Positions 35,405 to 45,879 of a stretch of DNA of 64,000 nucleotides are shown piece after piece. How positions within the stretch are numbered: position 1 is the stretch's first letter; the number at the start of each line of letters is the position of its first letter. The stretch is from positions 38,856,485 to 38,920,484 of the forward strand of contig CM034237.1 in NCBI GenBank assembly GCA_019916065.1, written 5' to 3'. A program made the position numbers and the translations under genes. The DNA is from Vitellaria paradoxa. Lineage: Eukaryota > Streptophyta > Magnoliopsida > Ericales > Sapotaceae. The notes beneath the pieces are model-generated. The model was given only the letters and a program-made list of their open reading frames with translations, made no database searches and was not told the DNA's origin.

Positions 35405-35925
35405 TAGGTTAATTGTTATTAACCAATAACATATTTTAACTTGACCCAAATTTGTTCGCTACCCTTAGCGGCTAAGAAACATTAGTTTTCTTTTTTTTTT
35501 TTTATAACTGAATACTAACTATTTATTAAAAATTTATTTTTTTTAGAGAATCTCAGCTTATAGCTACTAAAAAGTTATCAAAATTAAAAACAAAATTAAT
35601 TTTAAGTGTTTTTTTAATCTTTTTATGAATGTAAATAAAGTGCTTAAAAAGGCTACTAAGATTAAAAAAATATATTAAATTTTGATAAAAAATATTCATA
35701 TATATGTATTTATAAATTCTAAACTACTTTCTACAAAACTATTCCCGAGAATATTAATACTTTCAAGACTTTAATAATTATTATTTGCAACATTCAACTT
35801 CTTTAAGAGCCTGCAGGTCTCTTCCTATTTTGTTGAGCTTTCTTGATTCCAAACCCAAAAGTACCCGGAATTGTAAGTTGTAGTTTGCTAAAATCAGTAA
35901 GAGAAAAGCATCATCATTCCCTTAA

Positions 35926-36368
35926 GCTGTCTTTGGAACGGTGAAAATATAAAAAAATCTCTAAAAATATTTAAAATTTTTTTTAACTCTTTAACACATT
36001 TTATTTTCTTTTTTTGTACTTTGTAAAATTTTTATAAATTTATATATATATCTACATATATCAAGAAATTTTTATGAATTCTAATAAATTTTTTCACAAA
36101 CTTCAATAACCTTTTCATAAACTTCAATAATTTTTTTATAAATAAGAAAAATTTTTCAACAATTTTAAAAAATTTTTAACATAAAACTATTAGAACGTAT
36201 CTAGTAAAACCGTTTGAACGAAACTAAATTCCAAAAATTTAACACAAAAATAAAAAAAGGTACTATTTATAATTGAAAAAATAGTTTGGTAACTATACAC
36301 TAAATGTTAAAAATAATTAAAATTATATTTTTTTTATTATTTTTTGATGCTCTAAATAGTCTTTAAAT
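35926..36368 (+). mobile_element. MITE family 2, ~443 bp, copy 2
   Basis: Shares with 11,115-11,578 and 52,087-52,531 the same order of phrases: CTTTAACACATTTTATTTTC, ATAAATTTATATATATATC, AATAAATTTTTTCACAAACT, AGTAAAACCGTTTGAACGAA, and the end TTTTTTGATGCTCTAAATAG. It is non-coding. Confidence 0.65.
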
Positions 36369-36446
36369 AATAATTATAATAATAATAATTGGCGAGGATA
36401 GCCTGATGTTGGGTGACGTCCACGTGGAAGAAACGGAAGGACTCAC

Positions 36447-36524
36447 CAGAGGGTCCGAGAAGTGCAACAGAGTCAAGCAAGCGCCGAATATCAGCACCGA
36501 ACTTGACTTCGCTGGAGGGAGCAT
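36447..36524 (-). pseudogene. Orphan first-exon-like fragment, unidentified
   Basis: A ~240-bp island (36,391-36,630) of normal base composition lies between AT-rich repeats. On the minus strand an ATG at 36,524 opens exactly 26 codons (MLPPAKSSSVLIFGACLTLL then HFSDPL), a hydrophobic leader-like peptide, ending at a consensus donor CTG|GTGAGT. A TATAAA lies about 45 bp upstream (complement of 36,569-36,574). No further exon is seen, and MITE family 2 begins 80 bp downstream. Another minus-strand frame is also open through the island (RRLLDSVALLGPSGESFRFF and neighbours) and cannot be excluded as the true reading. The product is not recognised. It is probably a promoter and first exon cut off from its gene, or a fragment carried by a transposon. 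Confidence 0.4.
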
Positions 36525-36639
36525 TTAACGCACTGAATTATTTGTTATATGCTAGTTCAAAGTCTTGTTTATAAATTGAGAGACGAGGAAGTGTCAGTGG
36601 CTTGCGTAAGAATTTGGGCCAGCATAAATTAAATTACGT

Positions 36640-38000
36640 CTAAAATTTTAAATTTTAAATAAAAATATAAAATATGATAAAATATAAAATATCATACACT
36701 AATATCAAATATATTATCATTTTTCTACTCTATTACAATAATTTACTTTATTCAAAAGTTATCAAAATTTTTACTAAATACACAAAATTTGTTAAAAATT
36801 ACTAAAAATTGTCCAAAGTTACTAAAATTGTTAAAAGTTGTCAAAAATTTTACCAAATATTAAAAAATTATAAAAAAATACTAAAAATTTTTTGATAAAA
36901 AAATACTAAAAGTTATTAAAAGATTTGTCTCCAATGCATCCAAAAATTATTTGATTTTTTATATCAAATAATTTTTTTTTTTTTTTAAATTTCAACGTAA
37001 ACTTTCGCCATACTTGAGCAACATGTGGCTCCGCCACCGGAGTGAGCGTGATGATGCGTGGAGTGAAGTGAGAACAAGTATGTGAGAGAGAGAGAGAGAG
37101 AGAGAGAGTGAGAAAGTTTTGTGTAAGAGATTGTCCGTATAAATATTTTGTGTCCGTAATAAAATTATTTTATTTTCTCTGCCAATTTCGTTCTTGTTCG
37201 TGTTCAATTTGTCCCAACACCTACGAACTATATATATATATATGGAATACAAAAAGGAAAAGACCAAATAACATAAATGACTAATGTAAATTACAACCGT
37301 TTCTATGATTTTACATCCTTTTATAACTGACCTTGCTTCAAAATTATTTTACCAGATAACATTTTGAACCTCGAAATCTTTGGGGATAATTTTTGACACA
37401 ATTTTGTCTCGCCGCTGTCCACGAAACACAATATACGCTTAGCTTAATGTTGGATACATAAAAGTAAAACAGAAAGAAAGATGAAACAAGGGGAAGCTAC
37501 TATCACCGCGAGGGCAAGTGACTCATTTGATTTTAGACATAAAATTATCAAAATAATTTTGATATTTTGGTTTTATTAAAAGAATAAATTAATTCAAAAT
37601 TAAGGTACTTTGACTTTACTAAAAAATTAAGATTAACTCAAAAATTTTCAACATAAAAGGAGCATACAAGAATTAAATCTAAGTATTTTTCATGAAATAA
37701 AATACATTATCCCACTATATTATTTAATACTTTTATACATAACATTAAAAAATATAACATAATAAATTCTATAAATAATAAAACTTAATAATAATTATAT
37801 ATATATATTTTTTAGTAATGAGAGACATTCCTTTTAAATCCCAGATCTATTAAAATAACTAGTTGAACAATTAAGTTGTGAAAAATATATTTAATTGTTT
37901 AATATCTAATAATAATTTTATTTATCCCAAAAAAAGAATATTAATTGCTTCTCCTCTACTCTTTACCTTAGTTGTCCTCTTTTTATACATGTTTGGCACC
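36640..38000. other. AT-rich intergenic DNA with microsatellites
   Basis: About 36,700-36,960 resembles the family-5 MITE (TTGTTAAAAATTACTAAAAA-type phrases). A (GA)n run is at 37,084-37,109 and an (AT)n run at about 37,230-37,242. The 91-codon minus ORF at 36,992-37,267 is largely microsatellite and is not called. Confidence 0.6.
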
Positions 38001-38003
38001 CTT

Positions 38004-38712
38004 TTAGGACTCGATTGGATGGTGCTAAAATTTTAAAGGGATAAGTTTTAGAGGAGATATAAGATAAGAGGGGATATTATTTTTAGAGGGTTGGCCCACA
38101 TCGATGTGACGTTTATGAAAAGGAATAACTTTTAACTTAGTTTGGATGTCTTATAAATAAGAGGGGGTGAATGATGAAAAAAGCAGTCAAATGACTCTTT
38201 TACCCTTGTAGTGTCTCAAACTTGATTACCCATTAAATTAAATATTAAATTGTAAAACCTACTCTATTTAATTATTTTTGGACAATTTGAAGTTATATTA
38301 TTTATTTTATTGAAAATTTAATTTTTTGTGAATTTATTTAAAGAACTTTTTTTTTAAATATGTATTTTTGAATGGTTAGTTATTATCTTTTTTAATCATA
38401 TTTATTTTAACTTGTTGGCTTATGTATTATTTTTTTATTAGCATCATATTTATTTTGATCAAGTTAATAATACTATTAACGAAGGCTAAAAACATCAAAA
38501 AAGAAGGGGTGAAAATTTTTAGTTAAGGTAAAGGGGTGTCCAAAAATTATCCCTCAAAGAGAGGAAAAATGGGAGGGAGGGAAAGATAAGAGGGAGTGAA
38601 AAATTTTAACAATACACTTAACCAAATCATGGTAAAAGAGTGGAACCCACACTTATGAGGCGGTAAAATTTTTGAAGAGAAGTTTTTCCTCCATCTAAGC
38701 AGACCCTCGGTG
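38004..38712 (+). mobile_element. Possible ~700-bp TIR element
   Basis: The start (AGGACTCGATTGGATGGTGC) and the inverse complement of the end (GAGGGTCTGCTTAGATGGAGG) match imperfectly. Further in, TTTTAGAGGAGATATAAGAT on the left pairs loosely with the complement of the GAAAGATAAGAGGGAG region. There is no transposase ORF. The flanking duplication was not resolved. Confidence 0.4.
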
Positions 38713-38995
38713 AAAATCTTAAATTCGCCCCTAACTAATCCTCTTATTGAAGCCCACAATTGGCACACAAGATAATTAGATAATTAGACATGCTTCAATT
38801 TTGACTTTCTGGGCATACTTCACCCCCTCTCATAAAGAGTTATCACATTTTAAAGTGTAAAGAAATATGGATGTGGATTACATTTTTACATCACTTATAA
38901 TTAAATTTGTTAATACATTTAGCACTCAAACGCAGAAATTCAAATAATTATATTTTCTCATAGTATAAAACAAGCCTCGAGCTTATTCGAATATA

Positions 38996-39819
38996 TCTAT
39001 TCTATATATAATAAGTAAGAATCCAACTTAAACCATCAACGTCCTTGCTTTGTCCTATTTTTTCAATTATGCCCCTCAATGCTTTGTTTGTTATCATTTT
39101 CGTCCTTTTGTCTTCTCCGATTGTTTTATTTCCCCCCTTTTTTTTTTCAATGTTCCTTTGTTTTTCATTTTTCCAATTATGCCCCTTTTAATCTTGTTAT
39201 TACATTTTTATCCCTTTGTCTTTTTCTAGTTAGTGTTTTTTTTTTTTTTTTTTCCTTTTTATATAAAAAGTTGAAATGCCATTTGGATTTCAGCGGCCTT
39301 TTTAGTCATTTTTTTTTTTCTAATTATACCTCTTTACTCTGTCTCTTTATAATAAGTTGTAATACACTTTCAATGTATATATTTTGATTAATTTTTTTTT
39401 ATTTTCGTCCTTATTTTTATACCTTGTATCTTTCAAGTATTTTTTTTCTTTCTTTTTTTTTTTCTTTTTAGAGTTTCGACTTTTTCTTTTGTTTTATATA
39501 ATAAGTCGCAATACATTCTCAACGTACATATTTTTATCAATTCTTTTTATTTTTCCCTTATTTTATATATATATATATATATATTTGTCCCTCAAGTGTT
39601 ATTTCTTTTATTTTCTAGAGTATTGGTAATTTTTTTGAATAAAATCAAATATTATTTTATTAATTATTCTTAATTTTTTGTTATGTTATTTCATATTTAT
39701 TTAATTTTTTAATTTGTCACAAAAAAGAAAAGATTAGGATTCAAAATTCCTTATTTTATTTAGAGTATGAAACAAAATGAAACAAAAAATTAAATAAAAT
39801 TAATAACTTAATTAATGCC

Positions 39820-39857
<38 letters not shown>

Positions 39858-40700
39858 AAATCTATTCAGATAAGAGTATATATTTAGAATTTTATATTTT
39901 TTTATTTTCCTTATCTTTTTCTTTTTATTTTCACTTCATTTTCTTTCTTTATTTTTTTTTTCACCAAATTCTTTCTCCAAAAATAATTTTTTCTCTCCTT
40001 TAAGAGTTTTAGATTGTTTTTAAGAAACTTAAATATTTCTATTAATTATTTTTTTCCTCTTTCTTTTTGTTATTTTATTTTATATTATACATTTTTTTCT
40101 CTCTCTCACCTATATCTCTCTATGCATAGAATAAATGAGAAAGAACACTGATTTTAAATTCATTCTCTTGTTGGGTTATGATAAAAAATAAAAGGTAAAA
40201 TGAATGAAAGTTATGAAATTAAAAAATTAATATATTAATGAATACTTTTTATTTTATTATAATTTTTTATCCATTCGAATACGGATAAAATTTTTTTACG
40301 TAATTATTTTCTTTATATTTTTTATTATTTATTTAATATTTTTTAATTTTTCTTTTCTTGCATCTAAGTTGTATATGACTGAATAATTTGTCATAAAAAA
40401 GAATGGAATATATATTTGAATTTGATCTCTTATTTAGATTATAATAGAAAACGCAAGTAATTAATTAATTGAATTAAAAAATTAATATAATGATGAATAT
40501 TTTTAATTTCTTATATTTTTAAATATATTCAAATAAGAGTATATATTTAAAATTTTATATATTTTCTATTTTCGTGCATTTGTTTTTTATTTATTTTTTA
40601 TTTTTCTCTTCTATTACTTATTTTTTTCTCCAAATACAATTTTAATAAATTTATATTTTTTTTATATCAACCAGTGCAAAGCATGGCCACCCCTTACTAG
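38996..40700 (+). mobile_element. Non-autonomous Helitron, ~1.7 kb
   Basis: The left end is A|TCTATTCTATATATAATAAG, a typical plant Helitron 5' end beginning TC. The right end is CTTACTAG|T, i.e. CTRR before a host T, with an imperfect hairpin CCAGTGC-AAA-GCATGG ending 11 bases before CTAG. Insertion between A and T without target duplication fits rolling-circle transposons. The interior is T-rich and holds repeated phrases (CAATTATGCCCCT, ATAATAAGTTGCAATACA-type). There is no Rep/helicase coding region. The 102- and 81-codon ORFs at 39,079-39,629 are T-run translations and are not genes. Confidence 0.7.
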
Positions 40701-40701
40701 T

Positions 40702-40715
40702 ATATACATACATAT

Positions 40716-40748
<33 letters not shown>
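40702..40748. repeat. AT/ACAT microsatellite
   Basis: ATATACATACATATATACAT followed by a pure (TA)n run, directly 3' of the Helitron end. Confidence 0.9.
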
Positions 40749-40806
40749 AGATCAAGAAGAAAGTAAAAAGAAAAAAAAATCCAAGATTGCAATTTGCAGA
40801 ATAGTT

Positions 40807-40935
40807 AGGTGTTGTTTGGGTGACAAAAAAATTAAAAAAAAATTTGTGTAAAAGTGATGTGTGATAAATTTAATTGAGGAAATTAAAAAAAATTAATAAA
40901 AGTTAGACTTTTTTTAGTATGGCCCCATTTTGGAG
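40807..40935 (+). mobile_element. MITE family 4, ~129 bp
   Basis: Starts GGTGTTGTTTGGGTGAC and ends TATGGCCCCATTTTGG-like. The interior has GTAAAAGTGATGTGTGATAA, the family-4 phrase. Confidence 0.5.
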
Positions 40936-40959
40936 GAGCAAAATTAGTAAACAAATACA

Positions 40960-41265
40960 TCAACTCCCGATGTTTTAAGTGGTTGGTAAAATATCAAGCT
41001 GGGTGTTTTGCGTACGTGATAATTTGTCAACACATCAATTTTTGCTTACGTAATGAGAGATGTAACTATTATTTTACTTTAACCCAACTCAAAAGATACT
41101 AAAATTTTTACCAAATACATAAAAAATTATCAAAAATTGTCAAAAATTTTTATCAAAAGTTTTCTAAATTATAAAAAATTTCTACTTACTTTATTAAACA
41201 CGTCAAAAGTTTCACTTACCAAAAATTAAAAATTACCAAGAATTGAAACTTCCAAAGGGGCCTAT
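40960..41265 (+). mobile_element. MITE family 5, ~305 bp
   Basis: Contains CAACACATCAATTTTTGCTT and many AAAATTATCAAAAATTGTC-type phrases, ending TTGAAACTTCCAAAGGGGCC. Related blocks lie at about 2,960-3,200, 36,700-36,960, 44,690-44,990 and 51,298-51,592. Confidence 0.45.
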
Positions 41266-41269
41266 TGTT

Positions 41270-42440
41270 TTGATAAACCTTCCAAATCTAAGCCACGTTA
41301 ATTTGCTTTCAATCTAATTGCTGTTCTTGAAATCAATCTGTTCTTTGCAGTGCAGATCTCTGAACATCAACCTCAACCAATCTCAGTAAACTCCTCAACT
41401 TCTGCTCTCCCGAATTGAACTTGCTTTCTCACTAGCCCACCCTGCTTTTTCTTGCTCCTAAAATACTGGGTAAACTCAACCCCTCACTACCTACTAAAAC
41501 CCCTTTAAACCATATATTTTATTCTATCAACAATAAACCACAAGTCTCTCATCCCACAAAGGCCATAGGTTCCCTCTCACCAACGAAGACCACTTGTCTT
41601 TGAGTAGCAGCATCCACAAACCTAGCACTTACTGTTTTCTTAATTTCATTTTCAAAAATCTGTTGCATTATCCGCTAAGATATTACCTCATTAAAGTATG
41701 ACTTTCCCACATGATAGTTCACCCATTGATTTTTTGGGGATTTTGCTGCAGATTTCTTATCCTTTTCTCTTCAAGGATTCGGGAGGAAACCCATCTGGTG
41801 CAGCAGATTTTGGAATAAGCAATATATATATTATATACGGGGTTCGATCTTCCTTCTCAGAAAAAGTATATGCTTCCTGGTAATGCCAACCGAACATGAG
41901 CAGGAACAACTAGGCCATGCAATTAAGCAAACAAGTTGTGACCCAGAACTTCTTGAAGGCGTGATTTATTAAGAAAAAAGTCAGTTTTCAGGTAGAATTT
42001 AATGTGGGTACCGGGTTTGGATTTTGCCCGGATCCCATGAAAATAAAATTGCCAAGAATCTAGAGGAGAGTAAAATATATTATTATTACTACTTTTGGTG
42101 TCAATTAAGCAAATGTCCAATAAAATCAGTTTCAGTATTATTGCTAACCATCTAGATCTTCAGGTAATGACTTATGCTTCAAATTTGTCTTGAGGATAAA
42201 TACAAAGGCTGAGATCACAAGTATTACCATGACATCAGAACGCTCAATCGACTCCACATTTTGTTTTAACATTCACATTTCACTATTAATCAAGTACTGA
42301 GAAGGAAGGAACTACAGCAGTAAAAGTGAACAAAGTAACACTGGAATCACTGAGGATAGAAATAGAATACTTTGAATTAAGCTCTCTGGAAAGCTACCAG
42401 CAAAAGATCCCTCCCTCAGTCTTTCTTCCAACAACATAAA
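41270..42440. other. 3' flank of the DUF740 gene
   Basis: Base composition is closer to genic than in the repeats to the left, but no coding exon is recognised. 42,120-42,440 probably includes the 3' untranslated part of the DUF740 transcript (minus strand). Short ORFs at 41,698 (+) and 42,120 (-) lack recognisable homology. Confidence 0.5.
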
Positions 42441-43610
42441 TCAAGTCTTCATTTCATGATTCTCATCCTTCTTGCTTGAACTTCTCCAATTAGGATGGTG
42501 CCTAAAGATCCATCTCCAACCCTTGTGACCTCTTTTATCCTTCTTGAATCCTCCCGAGTCATTCGCTGTGATCCTACACGAACCCCCTTTGGTTAAGACT
42601 CTTCTATCCCCAACCAAACTCCCAAAAGAGCCAGAGCCTCCACATTCAAGGTGTCCCAGAGAAGTCCCACTTCTCAGGCTGCCCAAATCTGAAACTGGAA
42701 GAGGGAGATCAGTGGACTTCATAACAGAGAACTCTGGTTTTGACTCAGATGACAGATCAAGTTTCAAGTCAATAAAGCCCGATTCATCCATGCCATTGAA
42801 ATCACTTTCTTTAACTGGAAAAACACTTCTCTGATGATCTGCACCATTCAGAACACTGCTAGGCTCTAAATGCCCGCCACCTATTTTCAGAGTCCTGTGA
42901 TCTTCACCATCCGAGGGACAACCTTTAAACCCACTTTTCCTTGGTTCTGCTTCACTAAAACCACTTGGTCTCTGAGAATCTATGAAGGAACCTCCATTGA
43001 CATCAGAGATTTTAGCACTTGAGAAAGCAAAATCAGAGCTCTCATCAGGGTCATGGAAGGTGCCACCCCTGAAGCTGCAGACAGACCTAGACCTTGACAC
43101 AGCCATATAATCAAACATCCACATCTCACTCTTCTCCTCAAACCCACCAACACTTGTCTCACAGCCCTTGTGATCTCTTTTCTTCCTAAAGAGCCTCACA
43201 ATCTTCCACAGCCCATTCCTCTTCACCCCAACACAGCTGCTATTGCTCCTCTTGAGGAGAACAACCTCTTGATCAGATGCCAATCCATCTTTGGGCTTTG
43301 GGTTGGGGGAGGGCTTTGTCTCATTCTCAATCAGGAATGAGATTCTTCCAACACTGCCCACATCAGTAGCGCAAGAGTTCCTGTAAGAGGAGAATTCAGA
43401 GCAAGAGCAGGAAGAGAGGCGCTGCTCTCCACAGTCGGAGCAGACGAGCTTGATCAACCTGTCATTGAGGCAGTAAGCGCAGATCCCAACAGAAGGGGAA
43501 TTAGATGGGTGCCTCTTGCATGGAACCTCAGATGAAGCAGAGTAGTTGTAGTCTGATGAGAAGTTGCTGGCCCTGCTGTATGTTTCCACAGCTTTGCCTC
43601 TTTCTTTCAT
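42441..43610 (-). CDS. DUF740 (UPF0503) family protein
   Basis: An intact 389-codon single exon. Residues 31-47 (CKRHPSNSPSVGICAYC) followed by LNDRL fit the Cys/His-rich N-terminus typical of plant DUF740 proteins. More cysteines follow (VCSDCGEQRLSSCSCS, 56-71), then GSVGRISFLIENE near 85-97, another family motif. The middle is Ser-rich and probably disordered, with a basic patch (VRLFRKKRDHKGC). The C-terminus is basic and aromatic (GHKGWRWIFRHHPNWRSSSK), near the end of the protein. Characterised relatives in this family (OCTOPUS and OCTOPUS-like) are plasma-membrane-associated phloem regulators. This shorter member may belong to a separate branch, so no symbol is given. The ATG is preceded on the transcript strand by a GA-rich 5' untranslated stretch. 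The antisense ORFs are shadows. Confidence 0.85.
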   Translation of the reverse strand: MKERGKAVETYSRASNFSSDYNYSASSEVPCKRHPSNSPSVGICAYCLNDRLIKLVCSDCGEQRLSSCSCSEFSSYRNSCATDVGSVGRISFLIENETKPSPNPKPKDGLASDQEVVLLKRSNSSCVGVKRNGLWKIVRLFRKKRDHKGCETSVGGFEEKSEMWMFDYMAVSRSRSVCSFRGGTFHDPDESSDFAFSSAKISDVNGGSFIDSQRPSGFSEAEPRKSGFKGCPSDGEDHRTLKIGGGHLEPSSVLNGADHQRSVFPVKESDFNGMDESGFIDLKLDLSSESKPEFSVMKSTDLPLPVSDLGSLRSGTSLGHLECGGSGSFGSLVGDRRVLTKGGSCRITANDSGGFKKDKRGHKGWRWIFRHHPNWRSSSKKDENHEMKT

Positions 43611-43616
43611 GGCTCC

Positions 43617-43640
43617 CTCCCTCTCTCTCTCTCTATGAGA
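43617..43640 (-). promoter_or_regulatory. GA-rich stretch in the 5' leader of the DUF740 gene
   Basis: CTCCCTCTCTCTCTCTCT on the plus strand, i.e. (GA)n on the transcript strand, a few bases upstream of the ATG. GA/CT runs are common in plant 5' leaders and core promoters. A second GA run is at about 43,908-43,932. Confidence 0.5.
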
Positions 43641-44305
43641 AAGCTGAGGTTTGGAGAGTCGAAGATTTCAGCCGTTGGAGAGTCGAAGATTTCAACTTCT
43701 GGGTTCTCAAAAACTGGTGCTATTTTTTAATTGAATCTCTGGGAATAGGGTTGAGGTTTCTAGCCTTTGAGGAGATCAAATCAAAGGTTGCGTCAAAGTG
43801 CTCGGTATAGTTTTCGTAGGTGAAAGGTGAAGTTAAAGATTGGCTTTGTAAAAAGATCACAAAACCATGCAAATTATGCAATGCGTGCGCAAGGTGTGGG
43901 GGTTTGGGGAGAGAGAGACAGAGAGAGAGAGAGGTGCTCGAAGAAACTGGATACTGGGTATGATGAGATGTCAGAGCAAGAAAAGGAGAAGCGTCAACTT
44001 TACGTCTTTCTTTCCAAGAAAAGATTGATGGAAAATCCACTGTGGCTCTGCAGGTATTATTGTGTGTGAGTGCGAGGGAAAAGAAGGTTGAGTGAAGGAA
44101 TGAAGCAAAACTATTCGATCACCAGTACTCTCCTCCGCTGCTGAATTGCCCCAACTCAAAACACTTCTGCCTTTTTTTTTTTTATTTTTAACCTAACTTT
44201 TTTCATATGTATATATATTTTTCTATTTGTAATTATTTTTTTAATTTTTAGACATATAATTTCAAATATAGAAATAAATTTTAATAAAAAATTGTATAAG
44301 ATGCG

Positions 44306-44425
44306 TTTGAAGTTACAAAAAATAAAATAAAATGAAATAATTTATGAGTTCGTAATTCATACAGTGAAATAAAAAGTAAATAATTTTTAAAATTTTTTAT
44401 CTATTTTTAACAAACTAAATGCATA
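44306..44425 (+). mobile_element. MITE family 1, ~120 bp
   Basis: ATGCGTTTGAAGTTACAAAA at the start and CAAACTAAATGCAT at the end are inverted repeats. The core has GAGTTCGTAATTCATACAGTG. Confidence 0.55.
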
Positions 44426-44689
44426 TATAAAATAAAAAAATTTTCCCAATGCGATTCCAAATATTAAGTGCCTTTAAGTATTACTTTTTGGCAAAAGGTG
44501 TCAAAAATTTTTTAAAATGAATATAAATTAAAGAAAATTAAAAAATAAAGTTGATAAAAATTAAAAAAAATTTGAAAAAGTTAGAAATTATTTATGTGAA
44601 GGAAGTTAAAGAAATTAAAAAAAATTGAAGGACTTATCAAATTTAATATTTCAAATGCATTCCAACGTATCATTTCATGGATCTAAAAT

Positions 44690-44990
44690 AGCATAAATGA
44701 GTCAACTTTTAACAAACGATTGATTGATAAAATATCAAATTTTATTACTTTTATACTAAGTAACAGTAGATAATATAATTCAAAAATTAGTAAAATTTTT
44801 ATCAAACAAATAAAAAATTATCAAAAGTTATTAAATATTGTTCAAAGTTATTAAAAATTTTATTAAATACATAAAATTTATTAAAATTTAAAACTTACGT
44901 AAAAAAGAAAAATAATTTGGAAGATATTTTTCACTTACCAATTTTTAATTAAAAAATATTAAAAATTAAATTTCCAAACGTAGACCAAAC
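44690..44990 (+). mobile_element. MITE family 5, ~300 bp
   Basis: Repeated TTATCAAAAGTTATTAAATA and AAAATTTTTATCAAACAAAT phrases, ending AATTTCCAAACGTAGACC, close to the end phrase of the 40,960 copy. Confidence 0.4.
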
Positions 44991-45579
44991 CAGTCGGCGG
45001 TGCGCAATCTAATAATCTTTCTCGATCTTTCTCCTACAAAAACCTTTTCAAGAGATCTTCACTCTCTCTTTCTATTGACTCTCTTGCTCCAAAGTCACAT
45101 TGAATTCCTTCTTTTCCACCACCTACGCGGCTTGAATGTAAAAAGCGGGTATTGAAAATAACTCCTCAGAGGCAGAGTAATGAAACTATTATAGAGCAGT
45201 GCCCAAATTTCCAATTTGTCCGAGGTCCCATGTCCCTGCTGCTGCTGCGATAGATCTTGAGCACGTGTCCCTTTTGGGGCATAGATTTCGGGGATGGACC
45301 CACAGACATGTAACGTTAGTCCAAGGGCAGTGCCATCAATTTTGAAGACCTTTGAGTGAAGGGGTATAATTATGTACGTACGCTTCTTCGACAAAGTATA
45401 ATGGTCGGGCATGTCATGAGACAATCATGTATATTTATTTAATGCCTTGGTGCGGCTAATGAGTTTAGTATACCCCTATTTTTTTTTTTTAATCTGAGTA
45501 TAGTTTTATTAAAATGAATTTCTTAAGTTATTGAACTCAAGGATGACACGGCCGGGTCTTCCTCCAATTTTGGGTCCGC

Positions 45580-45593
45580 CCCCACTCTCAAAC
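45580..45593. repeat. LINE target-site duplication, 3' side
   Basis: CCCCACTCTCAAAC, adjacent to the poly(A) tail (poly(T) on this strand). The partner at 51,259-51,272 is CCCCACTCTAAGAC, 12 of 14 identical. Confidence 0.65.
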
Positions 45594-45879
45594 TTTTTTT
45601 TTTTTGAAAGTTAAATAAATCATATTAATGAACTAAAATAAACAAGTTCACAGAGGTATACCTTTGAAAAAATACATCAACCAAAGTTTAAAGAAATAAT
45701 CATTAATATTGAACAATCACAAATAAACAAAGGAAAATATAAACAAAACTAACCATCAATAAGGAAAGGGGATAGTTGTCAACTATAAATCAAATGGAGA
45801 TCAGCAGAAGTGTTGGAAAAGCTAGAACATTTTAATAATCTTAAATGAACCATATCTGTGATAATAGAAATTAGAGATA

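Larger units (their letters stand above)
44160..45580. other. Intergenic DNA between DUF740 gene and LINE
   Basis: AT-rich to about 44,990 and MITE-bearing. 45,000-45,430 has normal composition, a G-box (CACGTG) near 45,264 and a 109-codon minus ORF (45,095-45,424) with no recognisable domain. It may be a promoter or relic of a lost gene. Confidence 0.4.

Noticed and set aside
36992..37267. 91-codon minus-strand ORF
   Set aside because: Half of it is the translation of a (GA/CT)n microsatellite.
39079..39629. 102- and 81-codon plus-strand ORFs rich in Phe/Leu
   Set aside because: They translate T-runs inside the Helitron; composition explains their length.
42544..42834. 96-codon plus-strand ORF
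   Set aside because: Shadow of the DUF740 gene on the opposite strand, with no recognisable domain.
43720..44159. Overlapping minus- and plus-strand ORFs upstream of the DUF740 ATG
   Set aside because: They fall in the likely 5' leader and promoter region, with GA-rich low-complexity content.
45095..45424. 109-codon minus-strand ORF as a gene
   Set aside because: No recognisable domain, low-complexity QQQQ stretch and no splice or promoter context; left as part of the intergenic entry.
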